This document shows, piece after piece, positions 34,323 through 44,395 of a stretch of DNA of 64,000 bases. The stretch lies in assembly GCA_047967505.1 (NCBI GenBank), contig CM106538.1, one strand, 5' to 3'. Below the pieces are notes generated by a model. It ran no database searches. It was not told where the DNA came from and saw only the letters and a list, made by a program, of their open reading frames with translations. How positions within the stretch are numbered: the first letter of the stretch is position 1; every line of letters begins with the position of its first letter. The position numbers and the translations under genes were made by a program. The stretch comes from Dipteris shenzhenensis. Lineage: Eukaryota; Polypodiophyta; Polypodiopsida; Gleicheniales.

Positions 34323-35297
34323 ATGGCTGGCAACAATCATGATTTATTTGGCGTTCTTCGTGAAGATGATAAGTTGGATGGCACCAACTATCCGATGTGG
34401 TCTTATCTCATGAATATATTCTTGTTGCAAGACATTTTTGGAACATTGTTTCTGGGATTGATCTGAGGCCAGCCAATACTGCAGTGGCTGCCCCTAATGC
34501 TGGTGCCTTTGCAGAGGGGACTCCTCTTGATGCTTTATCCTCTAGCACCCTGTTGCTGCTCCTCCAACTCAGGAACAAACAAGATGGGATGCCAGAGATG
34601 CAAATGCACATTCCTGTATTGCTTTATCATGCAAGAGAATCATTATTCCACACATCCGGTCATGCAGGACAGCAAAGGATGCTTGGGATAAATTGGCTTC
34701 TCTTTATCAGATTCGCAATGAGTCACGTGTTGCATATTTAAGAAGGCAATTGCAGGAAGTCAGCATGAATGAAGGTGACTCTATGGATGCATACTTGACC
34801 AAGGTCAAGGACCTCATGGAACAACTTGCCATTTATTGATGAGGTGGTGACAAATTCTCAGCTTGTCAGTACCACATTGAATGGGCTGCTAGATACATAT
34901 CAAGGGTTTGCTACAACCCTTCGAGTAGTGGCCATGGGTAATCCAAACCACTACTCTGATCAGCTAGTCACTTTGCTTTTGCAGGAAGAGCAAAGTCGTG
35001 CTAATAGGCAAGCTACTATTCCTGATCATGCATTTACTTCATCAGCAGAAAGGAAAAGGCAAGGCTTCCAAGCCTATGGGTAAGCCTAAATATGCGCCTA
35101 ACAGTGGCATTTCCTCCAATGTATCTCAAAATACAGCAGATAAGTCAAAGAAGAAAAGATGCAACTATTGTCGCAAGCCAAGGCATGAAATTTCAGAATG
35201 TAGGAAGTGCATTGCTTCGGAGAAGAAAGCAGGATTGACAGTAAATGCCTCACATGCAATTGAATCCCATGAGCCAGCAGATGCCTCACATGCACAT
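34323..35297 (+). pseudogene. copia C gag, frameshifted
   Basis: The ATG at 34323 opens with DKLDGTNYPMWSYLM, the conserved gag start of copia elements. Frames then switch near 34400, 34740 and 35040, with a well-preserved UBN2 part (LVSTTLNGLLDTYQGFATTL at about 34862-34921). The zinc knuckle is CNYCRKPRHEISECRKC at 35161-35211, a CCHC box in which Gly before His is Arg. The fragment stops at the gypsy target site. Confidence 0.82.
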
Positions 35298-35765
35298 TGA
35301 TACGCTCACTTTTCTATTTTCACTGTTCCGTCGAATTACGGGCAATACGTAGTCACAGGCGTTGGCATCATAAGTTTTCCTCCCAGCCTCTCTTGTAGAT
35401 TGCATGCACACAAAAGATACGTAACTTTTATTTCCTTCATGCCTATCCACAAGCCCACAATTCCCTAGATAGTTCCCCCTTGCCACATGTCATCATTTTA
35501 GACCTTTAGCTTGGTACACCATTTACCCCTCTCTTGGGGCACAATTAAAACATTTGCCCCTTGGCATTATCACACATTTAGGTGCACCTAGGCCTTAGCA
35601 CTCAGAACCACCTAGTCGATGCCAATACACCCTCACCTAGGACCTTGGCAGTTACTTCCCTTGACCATTTTATTTACGCACATAAACTATTACAAAAGTC
35701 GGTCATCTAAGAGAAAATGCCCACCGATCTTTCCGAGGTCATGCTATCTCGGCTAGAGCATAACA
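35298..35765 (-). repeat. 3' LTR of the chromovirus
   Basis: 468 bp; on the minus strand it starts TGTTATGCTCTAGCC and ends GAGCGTATCA. A minus-strand purine tract (plus strand ttccttctctcttc, 35766-35779) directly precedes it, as expected for second-strand priming. Confidence 0.94.
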
Positions 35766-35777
35766 TTCCTTCTCTCT

Positions 35778-36750
35778 TCAAGCATCAACGTCCTCGATGA
35801 TGAAATTTGGGAACACTCTCCGTAACTGGTATACGGATTCCCAGGTAGCTTTCGATAGAGGTAGACCATGCCATGCAACCAACACCGTGGGTATCTTCCG
35901 ATTGCACACTTGCATTGTTCCTCGGTCCAGGATTCTTGTTGGCTTGCGTCTTGCATTATCCTCTATCTCCTGAAACAAAACCACACCTTCGATTAGTAAG
36001 TCACCGGTATGCAAAAATTTTTTCAAACGAGAAACATGAAACACTGGGTGCACCTTACACCCCGGTGGTAATTCTAATTTATAGGCTACCTTGCCTATTC
36101 TTTTTAGAATTAACCATGGCCCACAATATCGAGGTGATAACTTAGTACACTCTCCTGCAGTCAAAGACTTAGAGTGCGAAGGAACTCTAAGAAAAACCTT
36201 TTCTCCTTCCTTAAATTCTCTAGCGGATCGGTTTTCATCCGCATACGCCTTAGCTCTATCCATTGCTTGGTGGATGTTAGCTCTCGCAAGTGCTAGCATC
36301 TCCCGCATTTGAACCACAAAGTTCGCGGCACTAGGCACTTTCTGAGGTATTCCAACTATAGTTGGATTCGCAGGCCTATAACCATAGTTCATCTCAAACG
36401 GACTGAACCCTGTAGAGGAATGTTTTCTATCATTGTAGGCAAACTCTAACAATGGCAACCACTTGTCCCATGTATGTTGCCTCAATGACATATATGCTCT
36501 AAGCATATTCTCTAAAATTTGGTTGATTCTTTCTATCTGACCATCCGTACGGATGATCCCCACTACTCATTCCCAACTCAGTCCTTAGTGTCTCAAATAC
36601 CGCGGTCCAATAATGACCGGTAAATTTGACATCTCTGTCTGACACTATGGATCCGGGTAATCCATGTAGACGAAATATATGTCTAATAAACAAATCCGCC
36701 ACTTGCGGGGCACTAACAGACTCTCTAGTTGGAATGAAGTGAGCCATCTT
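35778..36750 (-). pseudogene. Chromovirus integrase core end and chromodomain, one frameshift
   Basis: The minus-strand part 36747-36560 has LTKMAHFIPTRESVSAPQVA and IVSDRDVKFTGHYW, the integrase core with its second Asp. A frameshift near 36555 follows, in the TDGQIERINQ motif. The next frame (36563-35778, 261 codons) carries WLPLLEFAYNDRKHSSTGFS, the GPW/F-x-I-L region (CGPWLILKRIGKVAYKLELP), HPVFHVSRLKKF, and ends in a chromodomain-like block VLVAWHGLPLSKATWESV with FPNFIIEDVDA. That end marks a chromovirus, whose integrase tail targets chromatin. Confidence 0.88.
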
Positions 36751-36849
36751 GGTAAGACGATCAACCTACAAGGATAGAATCATATCCACCTTGTGTTGTA
36801 GGCAGCCCTACAATAAAGTCCATGGAAATGCTCTCCTACTTAGTCGTAT

Positions 36850-37629
36850 CTACAAGGGCTGTAAGAGTCCGGGTGGCTTCACCCGCTCTGCCTTACTTAC
36901 CTGACATGAAAAACAACGTGTCACATATTGATGAATATGCTTTTTCATCTTTGGCCAAAAGAAATCTCGCTTCACGAGATCATATGTCTTCATGACTCCT
37001 GGATGTCCCGCACATGGGCTATCATGGCACTGTTGAATGACTTTCTGCATGAGATCATTCTGACTAGGTACTACTACCTTGCCATTTCTTTTCAGCACAC
37101 CATCCCTTATGGCATATCTTGCATAAGTTTGGCCTTTTCTGGATGCCAGGTCATCCTTTTCCTCGGGTTTCAATACATGAGCCTTAGGCCAAAGGCTCTG
37201 GACTAACTCGTCCATCTTTTGAGTTTCTCTTATCTCGGCCATTAGAGCACTCTCTAACACCGTGAAACTCATGTTATGCATAATGCGTGACAACGCATCA
37301 TCAACTTTATTATCCTTCCCTCTTCGGTACCGAATCGTCAAATTAAACTCCTGCATGAGTTCTGCCCACCTAGCTTGGCGGCCTCTCAAGTCAGTTTGTT
37401 TACAAAAATGTTTCAGAGTATCACGATCAACATCCACATAAAACTCTGATCCATACAAATAATGTCGCCATGTTTTCAAAGCATGGACAACAGCATACAA
37501 CTCTAATTCATGAGTTGGCCAATTTCTTTGAGAGGGAGAAAGCTTCTTGCTTTCAAAGGCTACTGGCCTTCCCTCTTGGAGGAGAACTGCTCCTACCGTA
37601 ATGCCACTTGCATCGGTTTCTAGGAACAA
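36850..37629 (-). pseudogene. Chromovirus RNase H and integrase zinc-binding domain
   Basis: This frame of 259 codons starts FLETDASGITVGAVLLQEGR, the RNase H block with its Asp. PTHELELYAVVHALKTWRHY supplies the Glu and YRRGKDNKVDDALSR the last Asp. The integrase HHCC finger is at about residues 205-245 (HDSPCAGHPG then CFSCQVSKAE). It ends LLQPL at a stop where P-W-E-x-I-x-M/D-F would follow; a short out-of-frame stretch joins it to the integrase core. Confidence 0.9.
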
Positions 37630-38789
37630 CGGTTTCTGGGATCAACTATTTTTAACACCGGTCCTGTGACCACAGCTTGTTTTATGGTGTTAAAACTTTC
37701 TTGTTGATTTTGTCCCCATATAAAAGGTACTTTCTCTGAGGTCAGATCAGTCAATGGCGATACTATTTCGGAATATCCTTTGATATGCCTTCGATAAAAT
37801 TGGACAAATCCCAAGAATGATCGCAAAGCGGTCAGACTTTGAGGGATTGGCCAAGTCAGTATCGTAGCCACTTTCTTTGGATCCATTTCCACCCCCTCTG
37901 GAGTAATTATGAATCCTAAATATTCAAGTCTAACCATACACAGTATAGTTTTCTTCTTATTTACATAAAGACTGGCTTTCCTCAAAGTAGTGAACACTAT
38001 TCTCAAGTGTTCACGATGCTCAGTAATACTTTTACTGAATACAAGAATATTGTCAATAAAATGTACTACAAACTTTCTGATATACGGACGTAGTAAATCG
38101 TTCATAAGCATGACGAATCTAGCTGGAGCATTGGTAAGTCCAAAGGGCATTACCAAAAACTCATAATGACCAAGCCTACTTCTAAAAGCGGTTTTATGCA
38201 CATCCTCGACTCTAATACGGATCTGATGGTAGCCACACTTAAGATCTATCTTACTGAAAATTACGGCCCTATGTAATGCATCTAGCAAATCATCGATCTG
38301 AGCCATCGGATACCTGTGCTTAATAGTGATATTATTCAATGCTCTGTAATCTATACAGAGACGGAAAGTATTATCTTTCTTCTTCTTTAATATCACTGGC
38401 GAAGCAAAAGGTGAAAAACTGGGTTGAATCTGCCCCAGCTTGAGGTATTCTTCCAGTTGTCTTTGCACCTCAGCTTCTTCTGTAAAGATTAATCTATAGG
38501 GAGGTCTATTTACACGTTCTGTCCCCGGGATCAGCTCAATTTTATGTTGAACATTCCGCTCTGGAGGTAACCCATAAGGTAACTCATCCCTAAAACAATC
38601 AGAGAACTTCTCCGATATCTCTTTAGCTAACTCGGCCATTTTTCCATCTTGGGTAGCCTCAGTGCTAGCCGATGCATCATCAATCGACTCTATCGATGCT
38701 ATACACAGACACAGAAACTCTTTTGGAGTCTTTTGAATTTCCATGGCTGAAATCAATGGTCCTCGAGGTAAATCCTTTTCACCTCGCAA
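37620..38789 (-). pseudogene. Chromovirus reverse transcriptase with altered active site
   Basis: A frame of 389 codons covers the N-terminal linker (residues 1-70), ELPYGLPPERNVQHKIEL, then RT blocks: NRPPYRL, FASPVILKKKKDNTFRLCID, YPMAQIDDLLDAL, FSKIDLKCGYHQIRI, FLVMPFGLTNAPARF and HFIDNILVFSKS. The usual Y-x-D-D is F-I-D-N here, so one of the two metal-binding Asp residues is Asn; this copy should be catalytically dead. The thumb and connection (YLGFIITPEGVEMDPKKV) are well kept. It overlaps the RNase H frame by 10 bases in another phase. Confidence 0.93.
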
Positions 38790-38855
38790 AACATATTCTA
38801 CCCCGTTTATCTTGAACTGGTAAATATGCTTTTTCCAATCAATGGCTGGATTTTT

Positions 38856-39422
38856 TTAAAAATGCCAAGCCATGCCTAGGGCTATATCTGCGTGAGCTAG
38901 CCTGGTCAATTCAAAGTCCAGCTTCTCAACATAGTCATGAATTCGAAGTTCCAATTGGGTAACCCTCTGGTCCCATACTTCAGTTGAACTTCCGTCTGCC
39001 ATCCTGACTGTATAAGCATAATCAGACGGACTAGTTTTTAACTTGAGCCTCTTAATAAGCTTCGAGTTAATTACATTGTGTGTTGACGCTGAGTCAAACA
39101 ACACAATCACATCATGATTGGCTCTTCCCCCGCTTCGCCACAGTGCCCCGGGATGCCTTCGCTCGGTACTAGTCCCACTTCCTTCCACGCTTTTCCTTTC
39201 GGGGTGGTGTGCCGTAAGTGAGGCGGTGGGGCCCCACCCCACCAAGCCGAAAACGACTTGCCCTTTCATTTTAATCAACTCGGGCTCATCGAAAACCGTA
39301 TATCCCGTTGCTGCGGGCTTTGAAAGGATGTTATCAGGTGCACCGCTTACTAACTTAGTAACAGACACACTTAACAATACAGGTACTAACCTTTGAGAAG
39401 GTCCCGCCAATTGCGTCTGCAT
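38856..39422 (-). pseudogene. Chromovirus aspartic protease with GC-rich insert
   Basis: The 188-codon frame has the protease centre VIVLFDSASTHNVINSKLIK at about residues 105-124; the usual D-S/T-G-A-T/S-H is D-S-A-S-T-H. It ends TRLAHADIALGMAWHF, the expected G-M-x-W end. Before the centre (39119-39250) lies a GC-rich stretch reading GPTASLTAHHPERKSVEGS and ERRHPGALWRSGGRA, which does not look like gypsy protease and is much richer in G and C than its surroundings. It may be an insert. Confidence 0.85.
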
Positions 39423-39459
39423 ATGTTCCGCATTGGGACTCTCCTACATTCCCGTGTTG

Positions 39460-40599
39460 CATTCAGATATTATCATATTGGCCGTGCGACGATCGTTGTT
39501 TAGTGGACAATCTTTCCATTGATGTCACTGAAGGCAGCCGAAGCACAATCCCTCTTTTCTAGCTTTTTCTTTTTGCTGAGGGGTGAACGAGGACTTTGAC
39601 CAAGCCCGGGCTGCCATTGGAGTTACTTTTCTTTTCACTCCAACGGTGGTACTTGTCTTTGCTGGTCCCTCAACCGGCTTCACCTGCTTGGTTTGGCCAC
39701 TTGGCTGCGAGACACTTGTCTTTGAAGTCCATTTCCTCTGAAATCCCCCTTTTCTCGGGTATTCATGCTGAGTCCCTGCCTGCACAAACCCACTATGTCT
39801 GCCTCCTGGCATCCTCGTAGTTCAGGGCTACTGCAATGGATTCATCTAATGTAGTCACTTATTCAGCCCGAACTTCCATTTTAATCTTGTCGTTCAGTCC
39901 ATAGATATAGTCTTTCAAGTGAACCGACATAGGGAGAGGGTCTGTTATCTTCATAACACATTCCCTGAACTTGTCAGTGTACTCTGCCACCGACAAATTC
40001 CTTTGGCGAAGGTTTCTTTAAGCATCCCAAGCTCGGGACTCTTCGTCAGGTGGAAGAAAGTGTTTCTTAAATTCAGCTTTAAACCCTTCCCAGGTGGTAG
40101 GGGCAACTTGATCTTTCTGTTGCTTAATCCACCATCTATCCGCTGCCTCAATAAACAGGTGAGTGGTCTCGTGGATTTTCTTTAGATCAGATCTGATTTC
40201 ACAAATGGCGAAGGCTTCTTCCCACTTGTGTAACCAAACCTCGATCACATCAGAACTGCGCTCGGTCATCCGGCCAGCGTACTTTTCCGGTCTATAGTTG
40301 GCAATATTAGGTACCTTGACCTTTGCACGTTCTGATGAGTGTATATTGGGATCTGGCTCTGCTGGAGCTTTGCTCTTTTCATTTCTAGATGGTCTAGCCG
40401 ACAAGGCTTGTACCATCTCTCTAATTTCATTTTGATTAGCGTTCACTTGAAGCTGCTGGTTCATGATCTGCTGTAAAGCATCTTCTAATACATAAATCCT
40501 ACCTACCAGAGTAGGTGTTGTATGATGGGACACTTGTTGTGTAGATCGTGCTCTAGATTCACCAGGATTTGCCCTGGAATCTTGTCCCTCTTCCTCCAT
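39460..40599 (-). pseudogene. Chromovirus gag, broken
   Basis: From ATG 40599 there are 193 good codons: an acidic start, a helix-rich N-terminus, then the retrotransposon gag domain (YRPEKYAGRMTERSSDVIEV, WLHKWEEAFAI, WWIKQQKDQVAPTTWEGFKA, EFKKHFLPPDEESR). A stop follows at 40018-40020, and the frame resumes with LRQRNLSVAEYTDKFRECVM. Stops near 39865 and 39790 follow. The basic tail (39812-39525) leads to a zinc knuckle reading CFGCLQ, stop, HQWKDC at about 39551-39515. The stop is inside the knuckle. Confidence 0.88.
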
Positions 40600-40683
40600 T
40601 CTTTAAAAAGGGAAAATAGATTTTTTTTTTTCACTTCTAATTTCCCTCTGTTGTACAGGAATAATTCGATTGCAAACTGGAAA

Positions 40684-41143
40684 CTAAAATTTTATACAGA
40701 AGGAAAAAATGATGCTCCCTGGAAGCTCCACGAATCCCAGATGTCCAAATTTCCTTCTTCTGCCAAAGTCTTTGCGAAAGTGAAGATCTTCATCATCATT
40801 GATGCTGACCATGACCCAAGGTCGTTTTACTCCGATTGCCTCAACTGCTTGGATAGCTGCATTTATACCTTCCCTTATTGCGCGCACTACTGACGGATCC
40901 GGAGCACAATTGATGCAATCAACGCCAACAAGCGTGTAAATCAAGGATAGGTTGCGAACGTCAGCCACCTCCTCAAAACTTGCTCCGTAGATAAGCTTTA
41001 CCCACGTTCTTGCTACCAAGGAATCCTTGGGAGAAAACTTGGATAGAAGGCAGATGAGGTGGTGAAAGCTTCGCAGCGGGTGGGAATGGTGGATGGATAA
41101 TTTGCTGAAATGGAATAAGTAAACGAGCGTGAGAGGCTGTCAT
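40684..41143 (-). pseudogene. Captured LdpA-like chloroplast gene fragment in the chromovirus leader
   Basis: A minus-strand frame (41019-40684) reads TWVKLIYGASFEEVADVRNL, SLIYTLVGVDCINCAPDPSV, VRAIREGINAA and RPWVMVSINDDEDLHFRK. This matches, from memory of the family, the conserved part of LdpA-type proteins (iron-sulfur proteins first known for light input to the cyanobacterial clock, with chloroplast-targeted plant relatives), just before the Cys-rich ferredoxin-like domain. That domain is absent: the match ends at about 40771. Upstream, from ATG 41143, another frame reads MTASHARLLIPFQQIIHPPF with Ser/Pro/Lys-rich continuation, like a transit peptide; a one-base shift near 41025 separates the two. 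The sense direction is the same as the element. Not a normal gypsy component. Confidence 0.65.
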
Positions 41144-41251
41144 CACCAAGAGCCCGTTAATGCTGGTTGCCGCCCATCGTCAGCCTACCCCGCTGATTTC
41201 CCAGGTCTCTTAGACGTAGTCCCTCGCAATGGAATCAGCCTGCTCTTCTAT

Positions 41252-41358
41252 CACCTGCCTACGGGAACCTTGCCCTGCGACAGCTGTACCCGCTCTTGTA
41301 GCGAATCCATCAACGGCTCAGCCGCTCCATCAATGGAAGCCCGCACGAATAAAGCCAT
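41252..41358 (-). CDS. Small leader ORF of the chromovirus
   Basis: The first ATG after the primer site on the minus strand opens 35 codons (MALFVRASIDGAAEPLMDSL...) ending at TGA. It may be an upstream ORF or the remnant of an original gag start displaced by the captured sequence. The function is unknown. Confidence 0.4.
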
Positions 41359-41447
41359 CTAAAACACACGTCGTTCGCCTCACACCCCCAATACGTCCTG
41401 CGCCTTCTTGATACGTAACTCATATGAGTCCCCTTGTCCAGCCTGAG

Positions 41448-41459
41448 GCTCTGATACCA
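41448..41459 (-). other. Primer-binding site of the chromovirus
   Basis: The plus strand reads gctctgatacca; the minus strand therefore reads TGGTATCAGAGC, the complement of initiator tRNA-Met, two bases inside the 5' LTR. Confidence 0.93.
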
Positions 41460-41461
41460 AA

Positions 41462-41929
41462 TGATACGCTCACTTTTCTATCCTCACTGTTCCGTCGAAT
41501 TACGGGCAATACGTAGTCACAGGCGTTGGCATCTTAAGTTTTCCTCCCAGCCTCTCTTGTAGATTGCATGCACACAAAAGATACGTAACTTTTATTTCCT
41601 TCATGCCTATCCACAAGCCCACAATTCCCTAGATAGTTCCCCCCTGCCACATGTCATCATTTTAGACCTTTAGCTTAGTACACCATTTACCCCTCTCTTG
41701 GGGCACAATTAAAACATTTGCCCCTTGGCATTATTACACATTTAGGTGCACCTAGGCCTGGGCACTCAGAACCACCTAGTCGATGCCAATACACCCTCAC
41801 CTAGGACCTTGGCAGTTACTTCCCTTGACCATTTTATCTACGCACATAAACTATTACAAAAGTCGGTCATCTAAGAGAAAATGCCCACCGATCTTTCCGA
41901 GGTCATGCTATCTCGGCTAGAGCATAACA
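41462..41929 (-). repeat. 5' LTR of the chromovirus
   Basis: 468 bp, the same length as the other LTR with about nine base differences. It bounds the element next to the target duplication CACAT. Confidence 0.94.
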
Positions 41930-41934
41930 CACAT

Positions 41935-43444
41935 GCTCTCGAGGATGATTGGGCATGGGCTGTCCATTGCTCTTTTGATCCCTCCAAAGTTGATGCATTC
42001 TTTTCTACTAATGATGCTCAGTCTTGGTATTTTGATAGTGGTGCTTCCAAGCACGTAATCTCTTGCAGACAGTTGTTTCATTCCTTGGCTAATGCTCCTC
42101 GAGGGGGGACTGTCACATGTGCTAATAATGCTTCCTATGCTGTAAAAGGAATGCTTGGTATATGATCTTCATGATGACGATGCCATAGTTCTCATTGGCA
42201 CTTTGCAAAAGGGGCTTTATCACCTTGATCATCACTCAACTGCATTTTCTATTGAAGCATTTGCTATTTCAGGTTCACAGCTTGCTGAAACTCATCTTTG
42301 GCATGAGAGAATGGGTCATCTCAATTATAGAGCTCTTGCCAAGTTACATTCACAAGGCATGTCAAATGATGTACCTCAAACTCACACAGTTTCCAAACAT
42401 GTGTGTGAGGGTAGATGCATCGGTTTCTTTTTCAAAAGGATTGTTCAAAATTCTCACAAAGGAAATTGCAGCTAGTGTACAGTGATGTCTGTGGCCCAAT
42501 GAGGACAAATGCCATTGGAGGGTACAAATGTTTCATGACTCTAATTGATGACTTCACAAGATATTGCTGGGTATATGCTTTAAAAGCCAAATCTGAAGTG
42601 TTCTCATGCTTTCAGAGGTGGCTGAATATGGTTTAGAATGAATCATGATGCAAGCTTGTCACCCTCAACACAGATAGGGAGGGAGAGTATATGTCAAAGG
42701 AGTTTGATGCTTTTTTGGCTTCACGGGGCATTGTTCACTCATGCACTACTCCTTAACTCCTTAGCATAATCCTGTTCGTGAAAGAAAGAACAGGTCCACT
42801 GTGGAGATGGCCAGATGCATGCTTAAGGCCAAGTCATTGCTTAATAAATTTAGGCTTGATGCAGTGATGTGTGCCAACTATGTGGTGAATAGATCACCTA
42901 CAAGGGCATTGAGGACTGTTATACGTTATGAAGCATGGAAAGGCAGGAAGCCTTCACTTTCACACATGAGAGTTTTTGGGTCTTTTGCATATGTCGATGT
43001 ACCATCTCAGCTGAGACATAAGCTTGATGATAAGCCAATCTGAGACATAAGCTTGATGATAAGGCAATCAAATGCATAATTATTGGTTACAGCCAGGAGA
43101 GTAGAGGGTATTGGTTGTACCAACCAAATACTGGGAAGATTATTGTCAGTAGAGATGTAATCTTTGCTGAACATTCAGTTGACTTTGACCAGCAGTATGA
43201 GCCTCCTGCAGGCCCTCCAACAAGCAATGATCAGCCAGCACCCCATGTTGATTTGCAGGTTCCTGTTCCAGCACAAAATGATCCCAATATTCATGATGCA
43301 GTGATTGAAGAAAGAGCTGTCAGTAGACAGCAAAGGCAAGTTCGCCTCATTTTGCCTCCTTCCTTCAGTTGTTTGCACCCAACTAGAGCCTCTCCACAGC
43401 CTGCCTTCATTGTCGCCTCCATTTGGGAGTTTTTGGAGCTTTAG
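41935..43444 (+). pseudogene. copia C protease and integrase, broken
   Basis: The frame continues from gag across the gypsy target site. The protease centre is WYFDSGASKHVIS at 42027-42065 with the catalytic Asp intact. The pre-integrase motif WHERMGHLNYRAL is at 42300-42335. The integrase core has YSDVCGPM near 42478, LIDDFTRYCWVYALK at 42541-42585, a damaged second Asp region (NTDREGEY, 42669) and RSTVEMARCML near 42793. The C-terminal part ends in MRVFGSFAYVDVPSQLRHKL. A 29-bp tandem duplication (units at 43012 and 43041) shifts the frame there. Sequence resembling the integrase-RT linker continues to 43444; RT is missing. Confidence 0.85.
43012..43069 (+). repeat. 29-bp tandem duplication
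   Basis: tgagacataagcttgatgat starts two adjacent copies at 43012 and 43041, differing at one base near the end. It interrupts the copia C integrase frame. Confidence 0.9.
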
Positions 43445-44395
43445 GTGCCCTTGACAGCCTGTTAGCTGGCTGGTGGGCACATTAAACAAGGCGTTTTTCA
43501 CACGTGTGGACCCTCGAAGTCATTTCAGAGCCTTTCATCGCCGACTTTAGGGTTTTATGTGCTGTTGTTGCATAGCTGACCACTTGTGAGCATCTTTTGC
43601 AGTACTTCGAGGTCTTTGAGGCAGCTCCGAGCTATTTCCAGTGCTCCAGCATACATATACCAGCCGACTTTGACCTGTCTTTGCACTTCGGAGCTGTCCA
43701 GCTGAGCTGCCTTACATCTTTCGGTCCTGCTGCAGCATTTTGAGCAGTCTGAACGCCGACAAGTTTTTGGTTCAGTTCTGCCTTTTGGAGCATCTTCTTG
43801 CTGTGTTTTGATTAGGGTTCGTATTTGGAGCACCACCAGCCACCTATAACTGCCCTTTTGCACACCTAGAGTCTACTGAAGCAGGTTGGAGACCTAGAAC
43901 AGCCATCTCAGCTTGCTGCAGATGCCTACAAGAACACCTGATTATCTCAGTTTGCATACATGGAGCCTTGTCCTCGTGGTGAAGACCAATCAGCACAAGT
44001 CACAGCTTGGGATGGGAAGAATGACAAGGCACTAGAGCTTATTGGTTTGAGATTGGTTGACAATCTACTTCATCATCTTGACCTCAATAGTTCAGCCAAG
44101 GCGACACGGGACACGCTCAAGAATCTTTTCACCACATCTACTGGACCCGAGGAGCAAGCTTTATCTACTATATTGGATGATCTATTCCTCTTAGAGGTGG
44201 TATATGATGTTTAGTGCTACTAGTCCTTTTTGTGTTGAGTCAATAAAGGTTCTCAGCCTTGAGTTGTCCCTCTAAAATGAATGTATTTGGAGTCAGTAAG
44301 GGTACTGTGCCCTGGGTTGTTCCCTAAAAATGATTGTATTGTTTTTTCCTTTGGTGTGATTGTATCGACCATCGAGTTTAGAGTAAGGGGGGGTG
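43445..44395 (+). pseudogene. Leader and gag-like fragment of a further LTR element
   Basis: About 500 bases of CT- and G-mixed leader-like sequence precede ATG 43960, which opens 84 codons with AWDGKNDKALELIGLRLVDN, LLHHLDLNSSAKATRDTLKN. This resembles the N-terminal copia gag (tryptophan, D-x-K-A, then A-K-x-x-x-D-x-L). It stops at 44212. Then 180 bases lead to taagggggggtga (44383-44395), which looks like a purine tract plus LTR start. A short, non-autonomous copia derivative is possible. Confidence 0.45.

Larger units (their letters stand above)
35298..41929 (-). mobile_element. Ty3/gypsy chromovirus with captured host sequence, complete with LTRs
   Basis: Two 468-bp LTRs flank the element, with a 5-bp target duplication CACAT at 35293-35297 and 41930-41934. 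On the minus strand the order is LTR, primer site, leader with an LdpA-like gene fragment, gag, protease, RT, RNase H, integrase, chromodomain, purine tract, LTR. I count about nine differences between the two LTRs, so it is younger than copia B. Stops and frameshifts in gag and integrase and a changed RT active site make it defective. It is inserted in copia C between gag and protease. Confidence 0.95.
33826..43444 (+). mobile_element. Ty1/copia element C, split by a gypsy insertion and truncated
   Basis: Gag lies at 34323-35297, and protease plus integrase resume at 41935. The reading frame across the removed insertion is continuous, which confirms one ancestral element. After about 43444 the RT and RNase H are missing and a different leader and gag-like sequence follow, so the element lost its 3' half. 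Confidence 0.85.
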
